Assembly: GCF_900129585.1 (NCBI RefSeq)
Contig: NZ_FQWF01000004.1
Span: 1-64,000 of the forward strand
Direction of reading: 5' to 3'
DNA length: 64,000 bases
DNA from: Flavobacterium micromati
Lineage (GTDB): Bacteria; Bacteroidota; Bacteroidia; Flavobacteriales; Flavobacteriaceae
Each line of letters opens with the position of its first letter. The first letter of the stretch is position 1. The translations under genes were made by a program, and so were the position numbers. This document shows positions 1 through 9,319 of the stretch, in pieces. The notes under the pieces were generated by a model that saw only the letters and a program-made list of their open reading frames with translations, did not search any database and was not told where the DNA came from.

Positions 1-181
1 ATTCAAATATGGATTAGATTATTTATCCAAATTCCTTTTAACGGGATTTAATTCATTAGAAAACAATATGTTCAGTTTTTTGTCATGTACTTAAAAAATT
101 TTTAAATTATTTTATTCTTAACATGTACTTTAGAAAAGAGATTGACGATTTGTAATTTTTCGCAACGCATTTACATCTGCA

Positions 182-205
182 ATCAAAAATCGTTAATCAA
201 AATCT
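182..205. repeat. 7-bp-period intergenic sequence at the thrB 3' end
   Basis: Three consecutive heptads beginning ATCAAAA, ATCGTTA, ATCAAAA abut the thrB stop. The same two first heptads recur in each repeat behind yfhO near 60.1-61.2 kb. The function is unknown. The remainder of 1-181 is AT-rich, and I see no gene start or end in it on either strand. Confidence 0.4.
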
Positions 206-1128
206 TAAATAATAACTTTAATTCCCTCATCATTCACCTTAGAAACATGAATCTCATAAGGTAAATTCATATTTTCATAGACTTCGCTCATTGCTACACC
301 AATTTTTTCGGCGGTTTCCTTTCCTTTGCTTAAAGCGAAAATAGAAGGCCCAGATCCAGATATTCCTGAACCTAATGCGCCATTTTCTAAAGCGGCTTTT
401 TTAATTAAATCAAATCCAGGAATCAAAACGCTGCGCACGGGTTCGATAATTTCGTCGTGAAGTGATCGTCCAATTAATTCGTAATCTTTAATGTATAAAC
501 CAGCAATCAAGCCGCCTACATTTCCCCATTGCGTAATAGCACTTTTCAAAGACACATTTTGTTTCAATACAGAACGTGCATCTGATGTTTTCAACTCAAT
601 TTGGGGATGAACCACTGTGGCATACAATTCCGGTGGACTTTCAATTTTAATTAAATCTAATGGATTCGAACTGCGAACCAATACAAAGCCGCCCAAAAGG
701 GCAGGAGCAACATTATCAGCATGAGCGTTTCCGCTGGCTAGTTTTTCCCCTTGCATCGCAAATAAAACCAGTTCTTCTCTAGTAAAAGGACGACCTAATA
801 ATTCATTAATTCCAAAAACAGCTCCTGCAGAACTAGCAGCACTACTCCCGATTCCGCTTCCAGCTTTAATATTTTTGTATATCTCAATTTCAAATCCAAA
901 GGGAGTTGCTACATTGTCCAGCATTGCCAGAGCTGCAACACCTGCAACATTTTTTTCTGTTTCTAACGGTAAATCGGCACCAACTATTTTAGTGATTCGA
1001 ACGCCTTTTACTATTGATTTCCTGATAATCATTTCGTCCCCTGCCGTTTCTAAACACAACCCAAGTACATCAAATCCGCAGGAAAGATTAGCGATTGTCG
1101 CGGGACAAAATATTTTTATTTCATTCAT
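205..1128 (-). CDS. thrB: Homoserine kinase
   Basis: Phosphorylates L-homoserine to O-phospho-L-homoserine in the cytoplasm, the step before threonine synthase. The 307-residue product starts FCPATIANLSCGFDVLG and carries the GHMP-kinase ATP loop GSGIGSSAASSAG at about residues 90-102, plus the C-terminal GHMP motif GSGISGSGPS near residue 260. I chose the ATG at 1128, because the frame extends upstream only to a TTG beside the thrA stop and family proteins start at this Met. It lies 43 bp downstream of thrA and is presumably co-transcribed from the leader-controlled promoter. thrC is not visible: no start appears in the 204 bases after thrB, so it may lie outside the window. Confidence 0.95.
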   Translation of the reverse strand: MNEIKIFCPATIANLSCGFDVLGLCLETAGDEMIIRKSIVKGVRITKIVGADLPLETEKNVAGVAALAMLDNVATPFGFEIEIYKNIKAGSGIGSSAASSAGAVFGINELLGRPFTREELVLFAMQGEKLASGNAHADNVAPALLGGFVLVRSSNPLDLIKIESPPELYATVVHPQIELKTSDARSVLKQNVSLKSAITQWGNVGGLIAGLYIKDYELIGRSLHDEIIEPVRSVLIPGFDLIKKAALENGALGSGISGSGPSIFALSKGKETAEKIGVAMSEVYENMNLPYEIHVSKVNDEGIKVII

Positions 1129-1171
1129 AAATTTTATTTTTTTGTAGAGAAATGATTTATCGCGTCTCAAT

Positions 1172-3619
1172 CTATATGTTTCCGATTCGTATTACATCTG
1201 CAAAAATCCCAGACGCGGTAACAGCAGCACCAGCACCAGCGCCTTTTATCAATAACGGCTGATCTATATATCGATCTGTAAAGAATAAAACAATATTGTC
1301 TTTTCCTTCTAGGTTATAAAAGGGATGATCTTTAGGGATAAAACGTAAACTGACATTTGCTACTCCATTTTCAAATTGTGCCACGTATTTAAGTCGGGAA
1401 TCTTTGCTAAGCGCTTCTTGATAAATGGCTTCAAAATGTGAAGCATGTTCTTTTAATGATTCAAAAAACGCTTCGTTTGTTGTTGTCTCTAAACATTCTG
1501 CAGGCATAAATGATTCATTTGTAATTTCATCTATTTCCATTTTATAGCCGCTTTCTCTAATTAGAATTAAGATCTTTCTCGCTACGTCAATTCCGCTTAG
1601 GTCAATTTTAGGATCTGGCTCTGTAAATCCTTGCGCACCAGCTTCTTTTACAACGTCGTGAAAAGTGTTGTTTTCATCAAAATTATTAAATATAAAGTTT
1701 AAACTTCCAGATAAAACTGCTTGAATTTTATTTACTTTATCACCTGATGCAACTAGATTCTTAACGGTATCTATGATAGGTAAACCCGCGCCAACATTCG
1801 TTTCGAAAAGGAACGGAGCATTAAATTGTTGGGATAATTTCTTTAGTTTCTTATAGTTGTCATATTCAGAGGCGCAAGCAATTTTATTACAGGTTACCAC
1901 AGCAATATTGCGTTTTAAAAAATGTTCGTAAACTTTGGAGATGCTTTCATTTGCTGTTATATCTACAAAAATACTATTGCGTAAATTGAGTTCTATTACA
2001 TTTGCAATAAATTTTTCTTTGTCCGCAGCTTCTCCTGTTTCTAGCAAAAATTGCCATTCTTTTAATGCGATTCCTTCTTCATCAAAATACATTTTTTTGG
2101 AATTTGACAGAGCGATAACACGAAGATTGATTTTTAGATTTTCTTTCAAAAATTTCTTTTGCTGGTGGATTTGTTCGATAAATTTTTCACCTACATTTCC
2201 CACACCCATTACAAATAAATTCAACTGTTTTGTATTTTCTTCAAAGAAATTTTCGTGCAAAGTATTCAATGCTTTTTTTACATCTTTTTCATTAATAACA
2301 GCCGAGATATTTCTTTCGGAGGCACCTTGAGCAATTGCTCTGATGTTAACATTGTTTTTGCCCAAAGTGCTAAACATTCGACCGCTTAAACCTTGATGAT
2401 TTTTCATATTTTCACCAACGAGTGCAATGATGCAAAGATTTCTTTCTACAATACAAGGATCAATTTTATTTTGTGCTATTTCAACTTCAAAAGCATTATT
2501 GATCGCTTCTTCTGCAACGGCTGCGTCAGCGTTTAGAATTCCGATACAAATAGAATGCTCTGAGGAAGCTTGAGTAATAAAAATCACATTTATATTTTGA
2601 GTTGAAAGTACTTCAAAGAGTCTTTTAGAAGAACCAGAAACTCCAATCATTCCTGAACCTTCCAGCGTTATTAAAGTAATTTTATCAATATGACTAATTC
2701 CTTTTACAGGATTTGTATTTGCCATTTCTTGATTTGAAATATAAGTTCCTTCTGCTTCTGGTTCAAAAGTGTTTTTAATCAGGATTGGAATATTCTTTCT
2801 TAATACGGGTTGGATCGTTGGCGGATATAAAACTTTGGCACCAAAATGAGATAACTCCATTGCTTCTTGGTACGAAATAAAAGCAATAGGCTGCGCTTGC
2901 TTGACCACTTTTGGATTTGCAGTGAACATTCCGTTAACATCCGTCCAAATTTGCAATTCATTTGCATGCAGTGCGCCAGCGATAATTGCCGCAGTATAAT
3001 CAGATCCGCCGCGGCCGAGCGTTGTATTAATTCCGTCTATCGAAGCTGCAATAAATCCTGGGATCACAACCACCTGATCCTCATTCGACGCAAAAAAATC
3101 ATTTATTAACTCATTAGTAATCTCAAAATTTACTGCAGCTTTACCAAAATTGCTATTTGTTTTTATCAGTTCGCGACTATCTTTATAACTACTGTTTTTT
3201 AAATTTTGTTTCAACGCTTCAGCAAATATATAAGAAGATAGCAGTTCTCCAAAACTCAAAATCGTATCTGAAGTTCGCAATGAAAGTTCACCCAGAAGAT
3301 AACAACCATCCAATAAAGTTTCAAGATGATTCACAATTCTCTTGACGTGACTTAACAAACTGCTTTGTTCACTCACTGGAATAAGTTCTTTAAGAATTTC
3401 TAAATGTTTTTTTTCTATCTCGGTTAGTGTTACTTTGAAACTTTCGTCTCCTGCAGCTGCTTTTTTAGAAGCAATTAAAAGCATATCGGTTACTTTACTT
3501 AATGCGGAAACCACAATCACTAATTTTTCGTTTGCTGCTTTTTTGTTAACGATATTTAATACTAATTTTATATTTTGAGCATTGGCAACCGAAGTTCCAC
3601 CAAATTTTAATACTTTCAT
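1172..3619 (-). CDS. thrA: Bifunctional aspartate kinase / homoserine dehydrogenase
   Basis: Catalyses the first (aspartate to aspartyl phosphate) and third (aspartate semialdehyde to homoserine) steps of threonine biosynthesis. The 815-residue length matches the fused ThrA/MetL family. The N-terminal kinase domain opens with KFGGTSV (residues 4-10). ACT-type regulatory segments follow at about 315-460, and the dehydrogenase half starts with the NAD(P)-binding motif GVGNVGEKF near residue 472 and contains NVGAGLPIIDT. ACT domains in this family usually mediate threonine feedback, which is inferred here. It is the first structural gene after the Thr-rich leader ORF, so transcriptional attenuation by threonyl-tRNA is likely. 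ATG at 3619 is the only sensible start. Confidence 0.96.
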   Translation of the reverse strand: MKVLKFGGTSVANAQNIKLVLNIVNKKAANEKLVIVVSALSKVTDMLLIASKKAAAGDESFKVTLTEIEKKHLEILKELIPVSEQSSLLSHVKRIVNHLETLLDGCYLLGELSLRTSDTILSFGELLSSYIFAEALKQNLKNSSYKDSRELIKTNSNFGKAAVNFEITNELINDFFASNEDQVVVIPGFIAASIDGINTTLGRGGSDYTAAIIAGALHANELQIWTDVNGMFTANPKVVKQAQPIAFISYQEAMELSHFGAKVLYPPTIQPVLRKNIPILIKNTFEPEAEGTYISNQEMANTNPVKGISHIDKITLITLEGSGMIGVSGSSKRLFEVLSTQNINVIFITQASSEHSICIGILNADAAVAEEAINNAFEVEIAQNKIDPCIVERNLCIIALVGENMKNHQGLSGRMFSTLGKNNVNIRAIAQGASERNISAVINEKDVKKALNTLHENFFEENTKQLNLFVMGVGNVGEKFIEQIHQQKKFLKENLKINLRVIALSNSKKMYFDEEGIALKEWQFLLETGEAADKEKFIANVIELNLRNSIFVDITANESISKVYEHFLKRNIAVVTCNKIACASEYDNYKKLKKLSQQFNAPFLFETNVGAGLPIIDTVKNLVASGDKVNKIQAVLSGSLNFIFNNFDENNTFHDVVKEAGAQGFTEPDPKIDLSGIDVARKILILIRESGYKMEIDEITNESFMPAECLETTTNEAFFESLKEHASHFEAIYQEALSKDSRLKYVAQFENGVANVSLRFIPKDHPFYNLEGKDNIVLFFTDRYIDQPLLIKGAGAGAAVTASGIFADVIRIGNI

Positions 3620-3717
3620 AACAAGTTGTTTTGTGTTTTGTAATTGCGATCATCATTATTTAATTAAATAACGATAATGAAAATGTTTATGCTGAATTCA
3701 GGAGTTAGATGTTTTAT

Positions 3718-3790
3718 ACACTCAAAATTTTTCTTCCAAAAAAAGGAAGTAATAAACAGGATTATATGTAGAGTGTTACCCCAAAGGGGT
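3718..3790 (-). promoter_or_regulatory. Candidate attenuator structures of the thr operon
   Basis: On the minus strand the leader ORF ends in a small hairpin (arms ACCCC and GGGGT at 3778-3790). It is followed by an outer stem ACACTC/GAGTGT (3771-3776 with 3718-3723) that encloses a CTTCC/GGAAG hairpin with a seven-T loop. A short A/T run follows the inner hairpin rather than a clean U-tract, so the terminator conformation is not obvious by eye. Attenuation is inferred from the leader peptide and its position before thrA. Confidence 0.5.
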
Positions 3791-3877
3791 AGTAGTCATT
3801 GTTGTAAATGTAACAGCAGTTAAAACCCAAATTTGAGTTATAATCGAAGATTGATATGTAGCTGTATTATTTTTCAT
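3776..3877 (-). CDS. thrL: thr operon leader peptide, 33 aa
   Basis: A 34-codon ORF (ATG at 3877, TAA at 3776-3778) ends 156 bp upstream of thrA on the same strand. Of 33 residues, 10 are Thr and 3 are Ile, with a cluster TFTTMTTT near the C-terminus and PLG before the stop. Such Thr/Ile-rich leaders are known in front of thr operons as sensors of charged tRNA: ribosome stalling on Thr codons changes the fold of the downstream RNA. The position, strand and composition leave little doubt about the role. The ORF starts only about 10 nt after a TAAGTTTG promoter element, so its mRNA would have a very short 5' leader. There is no recognisable Shine-Dalgarno sequence. Confidence 0.85.
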   Translation of the reverse strand: MKNNTATYQSSIITQIWVLTAVTFTTMTTTPLG

Positions 3878-3886
3878 TTTGCTTTA

Positions 3887-3920
3887 CAAACTTACAGTTT
3901 TTTAACTTAGATTGAAGCAA
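3887..3920 (-). promoter_or_regulatory. Probable promoter of the thr operon
   Basis: The minus strand reads TAAGTTTG (3894-3887), an exact TANNTTTG Bacteroidota -7 element, with TTG at 3920-3918 as a possible -33 element 23 nt upstream (slightly long). The predicted start site lies a few bases before the leader ATG. Confidence 0.5.
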
Positions 3921-4459
3921 CTGAGACTCTTTTGCGAATAGTGCAAAAACTAGAAGTCAAATTACTTATAATTAAATATTGCATTTCAAAAAATGGTTAT
4001 AATTATACTATTCGATTATTTCGTGATACTTCAAAAGCTTTTTATTCTCTTTTATTAAAAAAAAATGCCAAGATTCTCTATTTTTAATTTTTGAAAAAGT
4101 AAATTTAAATTAAAACTGATTTTAAATTATTAATATCCAAAGAGTTGTTAAGTAATAAATAAACCTTTGGAGATACAATTCAGATAATTAACTTATAATA
4201 GTAATTTTGATTTAAAAAATTAATGTCAACTGAACTTTAAGATATTTTGAGTTTCGATAGTCTAAGATTTTAAACACTTAATGGGAAAAACAATTATAAT
4301 GAAGCGTTGATGTCAATTTATTAATCTGATGGGCAAGCACTTAAAAATATTATTTATAATAGTATTTAGTTTTGTTTAACCGCAATCGTTAAATTATCAA
4401 TAATATATAGTGCTTGTTGATAAAGATTTGCTCAATTTTACTCCCTAAACAATACCAAA
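3921..4459. other. Intergenic region, thr leader to hutH
   Basis: 540 bp of very AT-rich DNA between the divergent thr operon and the histidine ammonia-lyase gene. I see no ORF with coding character, no RNA gene and no clear repeat. It must contain the hutH promoter, but I could not assign a convincing TANNTTTG element. Confidence 0.5.
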
Positions 4460-5974
4460 ATGGATAATACGCATTATGTTAGCACTGAATTGCTTAGCTT
4501 AGAAACAGTAGAACAAATTATTTCAAATCATAAAAAACTAGCTTTATCTGAGGAGGCAAAAGTCAATATTCTAAAATGCAGAGATTATTTAGACAAAAAA
4601 ATGGATTCACAATCGGAGGCTATTTACGGCATTAACACTGGTTTTGGATCGCTATGCAATGTGAAAATATCACCTGAAAATTTATCTAAATTACAAGAGA
4701 ATTTGGTCAAATCACATTCCTGCGGAATAGGAGATGAAGTTCCAAGTTCAATTGTGAAATTGATGTTGTTGTTAAAAATTCAGTCATTAAGTTACGGATA
4801 TTCAGGAATTCAATTGCAAACCGTTGATCGCTTGATTGCGTTTTACAATAATGATATTTTGCCAGTAATTTACACTCAAGGTTCATTAGGTGCGTCGGGA
4901 GATTTGGCGCCGTTAGCTCATTTATCATTACCATTATTAGGAGAAGGCGATGTTTATTATGAAGGTAAAAAAGTACATACAAGTACAATTATGAAACTAT
5001 TTAAATGGCAACCTATAGTTTTACAATCAAAAGAAGGCTTGGCATTGCTAAACGGAACTCAATTTATGAGTGCTTACGGAGTACATATATTAATGAAAGT
5101 GAGCAAGTTTTCCTATTTAGCTGATTTAATTGGAACTATTTCATTAGAAGCTTTTGACGGACGAATTGAGCCATTTAATGAATCAATTCATTTCATTAGA
5201 CCTCACAAAGGACAAATTATAACTGCAAGGCGTATCACAGAATTCTTAGCAGGCAGCGAAATCATCGAGCAATCTAAAAATCATGTTCAAGATCCATACT
5301 CTTTTAGATGTATGCCTCAAGTTCATGGAGCCTCCAAGGATGTTTTTGATTACGTTAAAAAAGTTTTTAAAACAGAAATCAATTCGGTCACTGACAATCC
5401 AAATATATTTATCGAAAGTGACCAAATCATTTCTGGCGGCAATTTTCATGGGCAACCTTTGGCTTTAGCACTAGATTTTATTGCAATTGCATTGGCAGAA
5501 TTAGGAAGTATATCGGAGCGAAGAACCTACCAATTGATTTCAGGAGCTAGAAATCTGCCAGCATTTTTAATAGACAATCCTGGATTGAATTCAGGTTTAA
5601 TGATTCCACAATATACTGCGGCAAGCATAGCTAGTCAAAATAAACAGTTGGCAACTCCAGCAAGTATTGATAGTATTGTATCAAGTAATGGCCAAGAAGA
5701 TCATGTAAGTATGGGCGCAAATGCAGCTACTAAAGCATTAAAAGTTCTTGATAATCTAGAACGCATTCTTTCAATTGAATTAATGAACGCTTCTCAAGGC
5801 ATCGAATTTAGGCGTCCGTTGAAGTCTAGTGATTTTATAGAAATGTTTTTAAGTGCTTATCGCGATGAAGTTTCTCTGATTAAGGAAGACAGAATCTTAC
5901 ATTATGATATAGAAAAGACGGTTGTTTTTTTAAATACTTTTCAAATCGACGGTGATTTGTTAACACTAGCTTAA
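4460..5974 (+). CDS. hutH: Histidine ammonia-lyase
   Basis: Deaminates L-histidine to trans-urocanate, the entry step of histidine catabolism. The 504-residue length is typical. The GSLGASGDLAPL motif holds the Ala145-Ser146-Gly147 triad that cyclises into the MIO electrophile. The family motifs YGINTGFG (near residue 56) and QDPYSFRCMPQVHG are also present. The neighbours are not the other hut genes, so the assignment within the aromatic amino acid lyase family (His versus Tyr/Phe) rests on family resemblance. No hutU, hutI or hutG is visible in the window. The gene is solitary, with phosphate uptake genes beginning 48 bp downstream. Confidence 0.88.
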   Translation: MDNTHYVSTELLSLETVEQIISNHKKLALSEEAKVNILKCRDYLDKKMDSQSEAIYGINTGFGSLCNVKISPENLSKLQENLVKSHSCGIGDEVPSSIVKLMLLLKIQSLSYGYSGIQLQTVDRLIAFYNNDILPVIYTQGSLGASGDLAPLAHLSLPLLGEGDVYYEGKKVHTSTIMKLFKWQPIVLQSKEGLALLNGTQFMSAYGVHILMKVSKFSYLADLIGTISLEAFDGRIEPFNESIHFIRPHKGQIITARRITEFLAGSEIIEQSKNHVQDPYSFRCMPQVHGASKDVFDYVKKVFKTEINSVTDNPNIFIESDQIISGGNFHGQPLALALDFIAIALAELGSISERRTYQLISGARNLPAFLIDNPGLNSGLMIPQYTAASIASQNKQLATPASIDSIVSSNGQEDHVSMGANAATKALKVLDNLERILSIELMNASQGIEFRRPLKSSDFIEMFLSAYRDEVSLIKEDRILHYDIEKTVVFLNTFQIDGDLLTLA

Positions 5975-6022
5975 CATTAGACGGTAAGAATACAGTAATT
6001 TTGCCGAACTAAAATTTTAATA

Positions 6023-6667
6023 ATGAACATCAATAATTTTTTCCAATTTCTTGTTCCTAAAGATAAAAAGTTCTTTCCACTTTTTGAACAAGCTTCAAGT
6101 AATTTAATTGAAATTGCGACTAATTTACATGAAGCAGTAAACCTACCTTTGAAAGAGCGTGATGTTTTATTCCAAAAGATTGATCTTTTAGAGCAAATAG
6201 GAGAGGATATTACACGTCAAACTAATCTCGAATTAAGTAGGAATTTCATAACACCTTTTGATAGAGAAGATATTCATGCTTTAATTGTTTCTATAGATAA
6301 TGTTGCAGATAATCTTCATGGTGCTGCTAGTAGAATGAAATTATACCAAGTTGATAAAATTACAAAATCTATTAGAAAACTTACTGAAATTAACCTTGAA
6401 GCGTGTCAAAATATTGATACCGCGGTAAGGGAATTAAGAGATTTGAAAAAGATTAAAAATATTACTGATGCTATTGTAAAGATCAATAAACTTGAAAATA
6501 AATCAGATAATGTTTATGATAAAGCTGTTCTTGATTTATTCGAAAATGAAACAGATGCGAAAAACATTATAAAATATAAGGAAGTTTTGTCTGTTTTAGA
6601 AACAGCAACTGATAAATGTAAAAGTGTGGCTAATGTATTAGAGTCAATTTCTGTAAAACATTCTTAA
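6023..6667 (+). CDS. PhoU-like DUF47 protein partnered with Pit
   Basis: A 214-residue, almost entirely helical protein of the DUF47/PhoU-related family, encoded 30 bp before a Pit phosphate permease. This DUF47-pit pairing is widespread and DUF47 proteins are thought to regulate the transporter. Conserved family features include an N-terminal FFQFLVPKDKKFFPLFEQ segment, a central RQTNLELSRNFITPFDREDI segment, typically metal-binding in PhoU-like folds, and a C-terminal helix. It has no signal peptide and no membrane segment, so it is cytoplasmic. An operon with the following gene is likely. Confidence 0.85.
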   Translation: MNINNFFQFLVPKDKKFFPLFEQASSNLIEIATNLHEAVNLPLKERDVLFQKIDLLEQIGEDITRQTNLELSRNFITPFDREDIHALIVSIDNVADNLHGAASRMKLYQVDKITKSIRKLTEINLEACQNIDTAVRELRDLKKIKNITDAIVKINKLENKSDNVYDKAVLDLFENETDAKNIIKYKEVLSVLETATDKCKSVANVLESISVKHS

Positions 6668-6697
6668 CATACTCAGTTCTATTCTGACATTACATTT

Positions 6698-8044
6698 ATG
6701 GAATTTACCTTACTTCTAGTTATAATTGTTCTCGCATTAATCTTTGATTATATCAATGGTTTTCATGATGCCGCCAATGCTATAGCAACCGTAGTTGCTA
6801 CAAAAGTATTAACCCCTTTTCAGGCGGTTGTTTGGGCCGCTTTTTTTAACTTTCTAGCATATTGGGTTTTTGGTTTTGGTGTAGCTGATACGGTTGCCAA
6901 AACTGCTAACACTCTAGAAATTGATTTGGTTGTGATTCTCGCAGGAGTTATTGCAGCAATAATTTGGAACTTATTCACTTGGTGGCAAGGAATTCCATCA
7001 AGTTCCTCTCATACACTCATTGGTGGTTTTGCAGGCGCAGCTATAGCACACGCAATTGCAGTTCATGGATTTTTTGGTTACACGGTGGTAGAGAACGCGC
7101 AAGTTCACACTGCTTACTGGTATGATACTGTAAACTGGTATTCAGCGGGTAAAGATGGTGGTTTTCCATCAGGAGTATTAGTAATTATTGCATTTATTGT
7201 TTTAGCTCCACTTATTGGTGCTTTGATGTCGTATTTAATTTCGATTTGGTTATTAAACGCATCTAGAAAAAGTATTTATCCGAAACTTTTTACAATTGCG
7301 TTAATGCTAGTAACTATTTGGTTCGTAGAAAGTCAAATGATTTATTTTGCGGATATTAAAAAACCACGGTTTGATTCGCATTTATGGAGTGTAGTTTTTG
7401 AATCGCACAACATAAAATGGTTTTTAGTGGCTTTTATTATTTTGTCAATTAGTTGTTTTTGCTTACTTTTTAGTAGTTTAAATTTGTACCAATCTACCTA
7501 CTGGTTAAAAAAAATGCAGCTATTATCATCGGCAGCATTTAGTTTAGGTCACGGTGGAAATGATTCTCAAAAAGTGATGGGAATCATTGCAGCGGCTGTT
7601 ACTGTGTACATTCACACTAGCGGAATTTCTCAAGATATGCTGCCAGATTGGCTTGATGTGGTGCTTCCAAATGAAGATGGTGATTTCAAAATGCCAGAAT
7701 GGATTCCATTAGCTTGTTACTCGGCTATTGCAGCTGGAACCTTATCCGGAGGCTGGAAAATAGTCAAAACCATGGGATCAAAAATCACGAAGGTGACTTC
7801 ATTTGAGGGAGTTGCAGCAGAAACTGCCGGTGCTTTGACTTTATATTTCACAGAGCATTTTAAAGTGCCTGTAAGTACAACACATACCATTACGGGTTCT
7901 ATTATTGGAGTAGGACTAACTAAGAGAGTTTCAGCAGTGCGATGGGGAATGACCGTAAGTTTGATTTGGGCTTGGGTTCTTACTATTCCAATTTCAGCAA
8001 TTTTAGCAGCTATTATTTATTGTTTTTTAAGTATTTTTATTTAA
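6698..8044 (+). CDS. pit: Inorganic phosphate transporter, Pit family
   Basis: A 448-residue polytopic inner-membrane protein of the PiT (PF01384) family that imports phosphate or metal-phosphate using the proton or cation gradient. The two family signatures are present: GFHDAANAIATVVATK near residue 21 and the second-half counterpart LGHGGNDSQKVMGIIAAAV near residue 283. SSSHTLIGG and STTHTITGSIIGVG are the repeated pore-lining segments. The central insertion between the halves is hydrophobic (extra helices), a feature of many Bacteroidota homologues. It lies immediately after the DUF47 gene and is followed by a strong hairpin terminator at 8065-8094. Confidence 0.92.
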   Translation: MEFTLLLVIIVLALIFDYINGFHDAANAIATVVATKVLTPFQAVVWAAFFNFLAYWVFGFGVADTVAKTANTLEIDLVVILAGVIAAIIWNLFTWWQGIPSSSSHTLIGGFAGAAIAHAIAVHGFFGYTVVENAQVHTAYWYDTVNWYSAGKDGGFPSGVLVIIAFIVLAPLIGALMSYLISIWLLNASRKSIYPKLFTIALMLVTIWFVESQMIYFADIKKPRFDSHLWSVVFESHNIKWFLVAFIILSISCFCLLFSSLNLYQSTYWLKKMQLLSSAAFSLGHGGNDSQKVMGIIAAAVTVYIHTSGISQDMLPDWLDVVLPNEDGDFKMPEWIPLACYSAIAAGTLSGGWKIVKTMGSKITKVTSFEGVAAETAGALTLYFTEHFKVPVSTTHTITGSIIGVGLTKRVSAVRWGMTVSLIWAWVLTIPISAILAAIIYCFLSIFI

Positions 8045-8064
8045 GAAAATCAATTTTTTCTATA

Positions 8065-8094
8065 AAAAAACCATTCTGTTATGAATGGTTTTTT
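8065..8094 (+). terminator. Terminator after pit
   Basis: A 12-bp stem with arms ending CCATTC and GAATGG and a 6-nt loop TGTTAT. It is flanked by A and T runs, so it can work in both directions. Confidence 0.85.
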
Positions 8095-8406
8095 ACGTTT
8101 AAACATTTTTAAGACTTATAGCTCAGGGATAAAGAGGTGTCAAAAAGGGAGTTCAGTAATTTCAAGTAAAGGAAATAGTATTTTAGGATTCTGATTTTGC
8201 AATATATAAATGCCTACGAAGATAGTGGTAGTTGTGGTGTGTATAGTAGGATATTATATGATAGGTAAAATTATTGATCGTTAAAAGAATAAAAATTATA
8301 AAGATAGTTTTAGGAGAAGGAATAATAAATAAAGTAGTAAAACAAAATTATTCACCAACATATGAATACGTACAAAAATTAATATAAACAATAACATTCA
8401 AGTAGT
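8095..8406. other. Intergenic region, pit to carbonic anhydrase
   Basis: About 310 bp without a convincing gene. A 24-codon hydrophobic ORF at 8210-8284 is open but has no supporting context. The region presumably carries the carbonic anhydrase promoter. Confidence 0.4.
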
Positions 8407-9018
8407 ATGAAAGAAAATAGTTTATTACAAAAAGAAACCAGTAAAGTACACCTAGAGGTAGTAGATGCCAATAAAAAGTATTCTGCTAATTTTGGAGAAA
8501 AAAAAGATTTAGGATTGCCTCCTGCACGAAAATTTGCAATCCTTACTTGTATGGATGCACGTCTTGATCCGGCAAAATATGCAGGTTTATCGGAGGGTGA
8601 CGCACATGTGATTAGAAATGCTGGCGGTCGGGCAAGTGATGACGCCATTCGCTCATTAGTAATTTCGCACAAACTTTTAGGAACTGCCGAGTGGTTTGTT
8701 ATTCATCATACGGATTGTGGAATGGAATATTTCACTGATGAAATCATACGCAGTTTACTTTCTAAAAGTCTCTCAACCGCATCGGTCGATCAAGACGGAT
8801 GGAAAAATGTGAGCGAAGACGGTGGCTCTAAAGAAGCAAATAATATTTCTTTTTTAACCATTGCCAACCAAACAGAAAGTATTATCGAAGACGTCCAAAG
8901 AATTAAACACCATCCATTAGTACCATCCTATATTCCAGTTTACGGATATATTTACGATGTAAAATCTGGAAAATTAATCGAAATTCCTGAAGCAACGAAG
9001 GTCGGTAAAGCAACTTAA
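8407..9018 (+). CDS. Beta-class carbonic anhydrase
   Basis: Interconverts CO2 and bicarbonate in the cytoplasm. The zinc ligands of the beta class are visible: Cys48 within CMDAR (which also supplies the Asp50-Arg52 dyad), and His101 and Cys104 within HHTDCG. The 203-residue length and the long helical insertion after the second zinc motif resemble the smaller beta-CA subgroup found in many Gram-positives and Bacteroidota. There is no signal peptide. It stands alone as a single-gene unit ahead of a strong terminator and is convergent with the TonB receptor gene. Confidence 0.9.
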   Translation: MKENSLLQKETSKVHLEVVDANKKYSANFGEKKDLGLPPARKFAILTCMDARLDPAKYAGLSEGDAHVIRNAGGRASDDAIRSLVISHKLLGTAEWFVIHHTDCGMEYFTDEIIRSLLSKSLSTASVDQDGWKNVSEDGGSKEANNISFLTIANQTESIIEDVQRIKHHPLVPSYIPVYGYIYDVKSGKLIEIPEATKVGKAT

Positions 9019-9139
9019 AAGATCTTAACTCTAATAGCTTTTTTAAAGTTTTATTTCAATAAAACAACTAGAAAAAAGCCTAAAACGAAATTTATAGATC
9101 AAAATCTGATTTCTAATATCTCAGGTACAAGTGAGACCA

Positions 9140-9177
9140 AAAAAAAACCTAAAATCTATACGTTTTAGGTTTTTTTT
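9140..9177. terminator. Bidirectional terminator between carbonic anhydrase and TonB receptor
   Basis: A perfect 15-bp stem (eight A, then CCTAAAA, against TTTTAGG and eight T) closes an 8-nt loop. It lies between two convergent genes and serves both. The rest of 9019-9319 shows nothing else. Confidence 0.9.
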
Positions 9178-9319
9178 ATTTTCGAAAAGGTACAAAATAA
9201 ATTTCTATGTTAATTACCAATGGCTCAAACAACAATAATTGCGAATTCCTGATTATAATAGTTCAAACTAAGATGCCACGTTATCAATGTAAAATATTTA
9301 TATAATTAATATTTAATCG

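Noticed and set aside
8210..8284. A 24-codon hydrophobic ORF (MPTKIVVVVVCIVGYYMIGK...)
   Set aside because: It is short, has no ribosome-binding signal and no known relatives, and sits in AT-rich intergenic DNA where such frames arise by chance.
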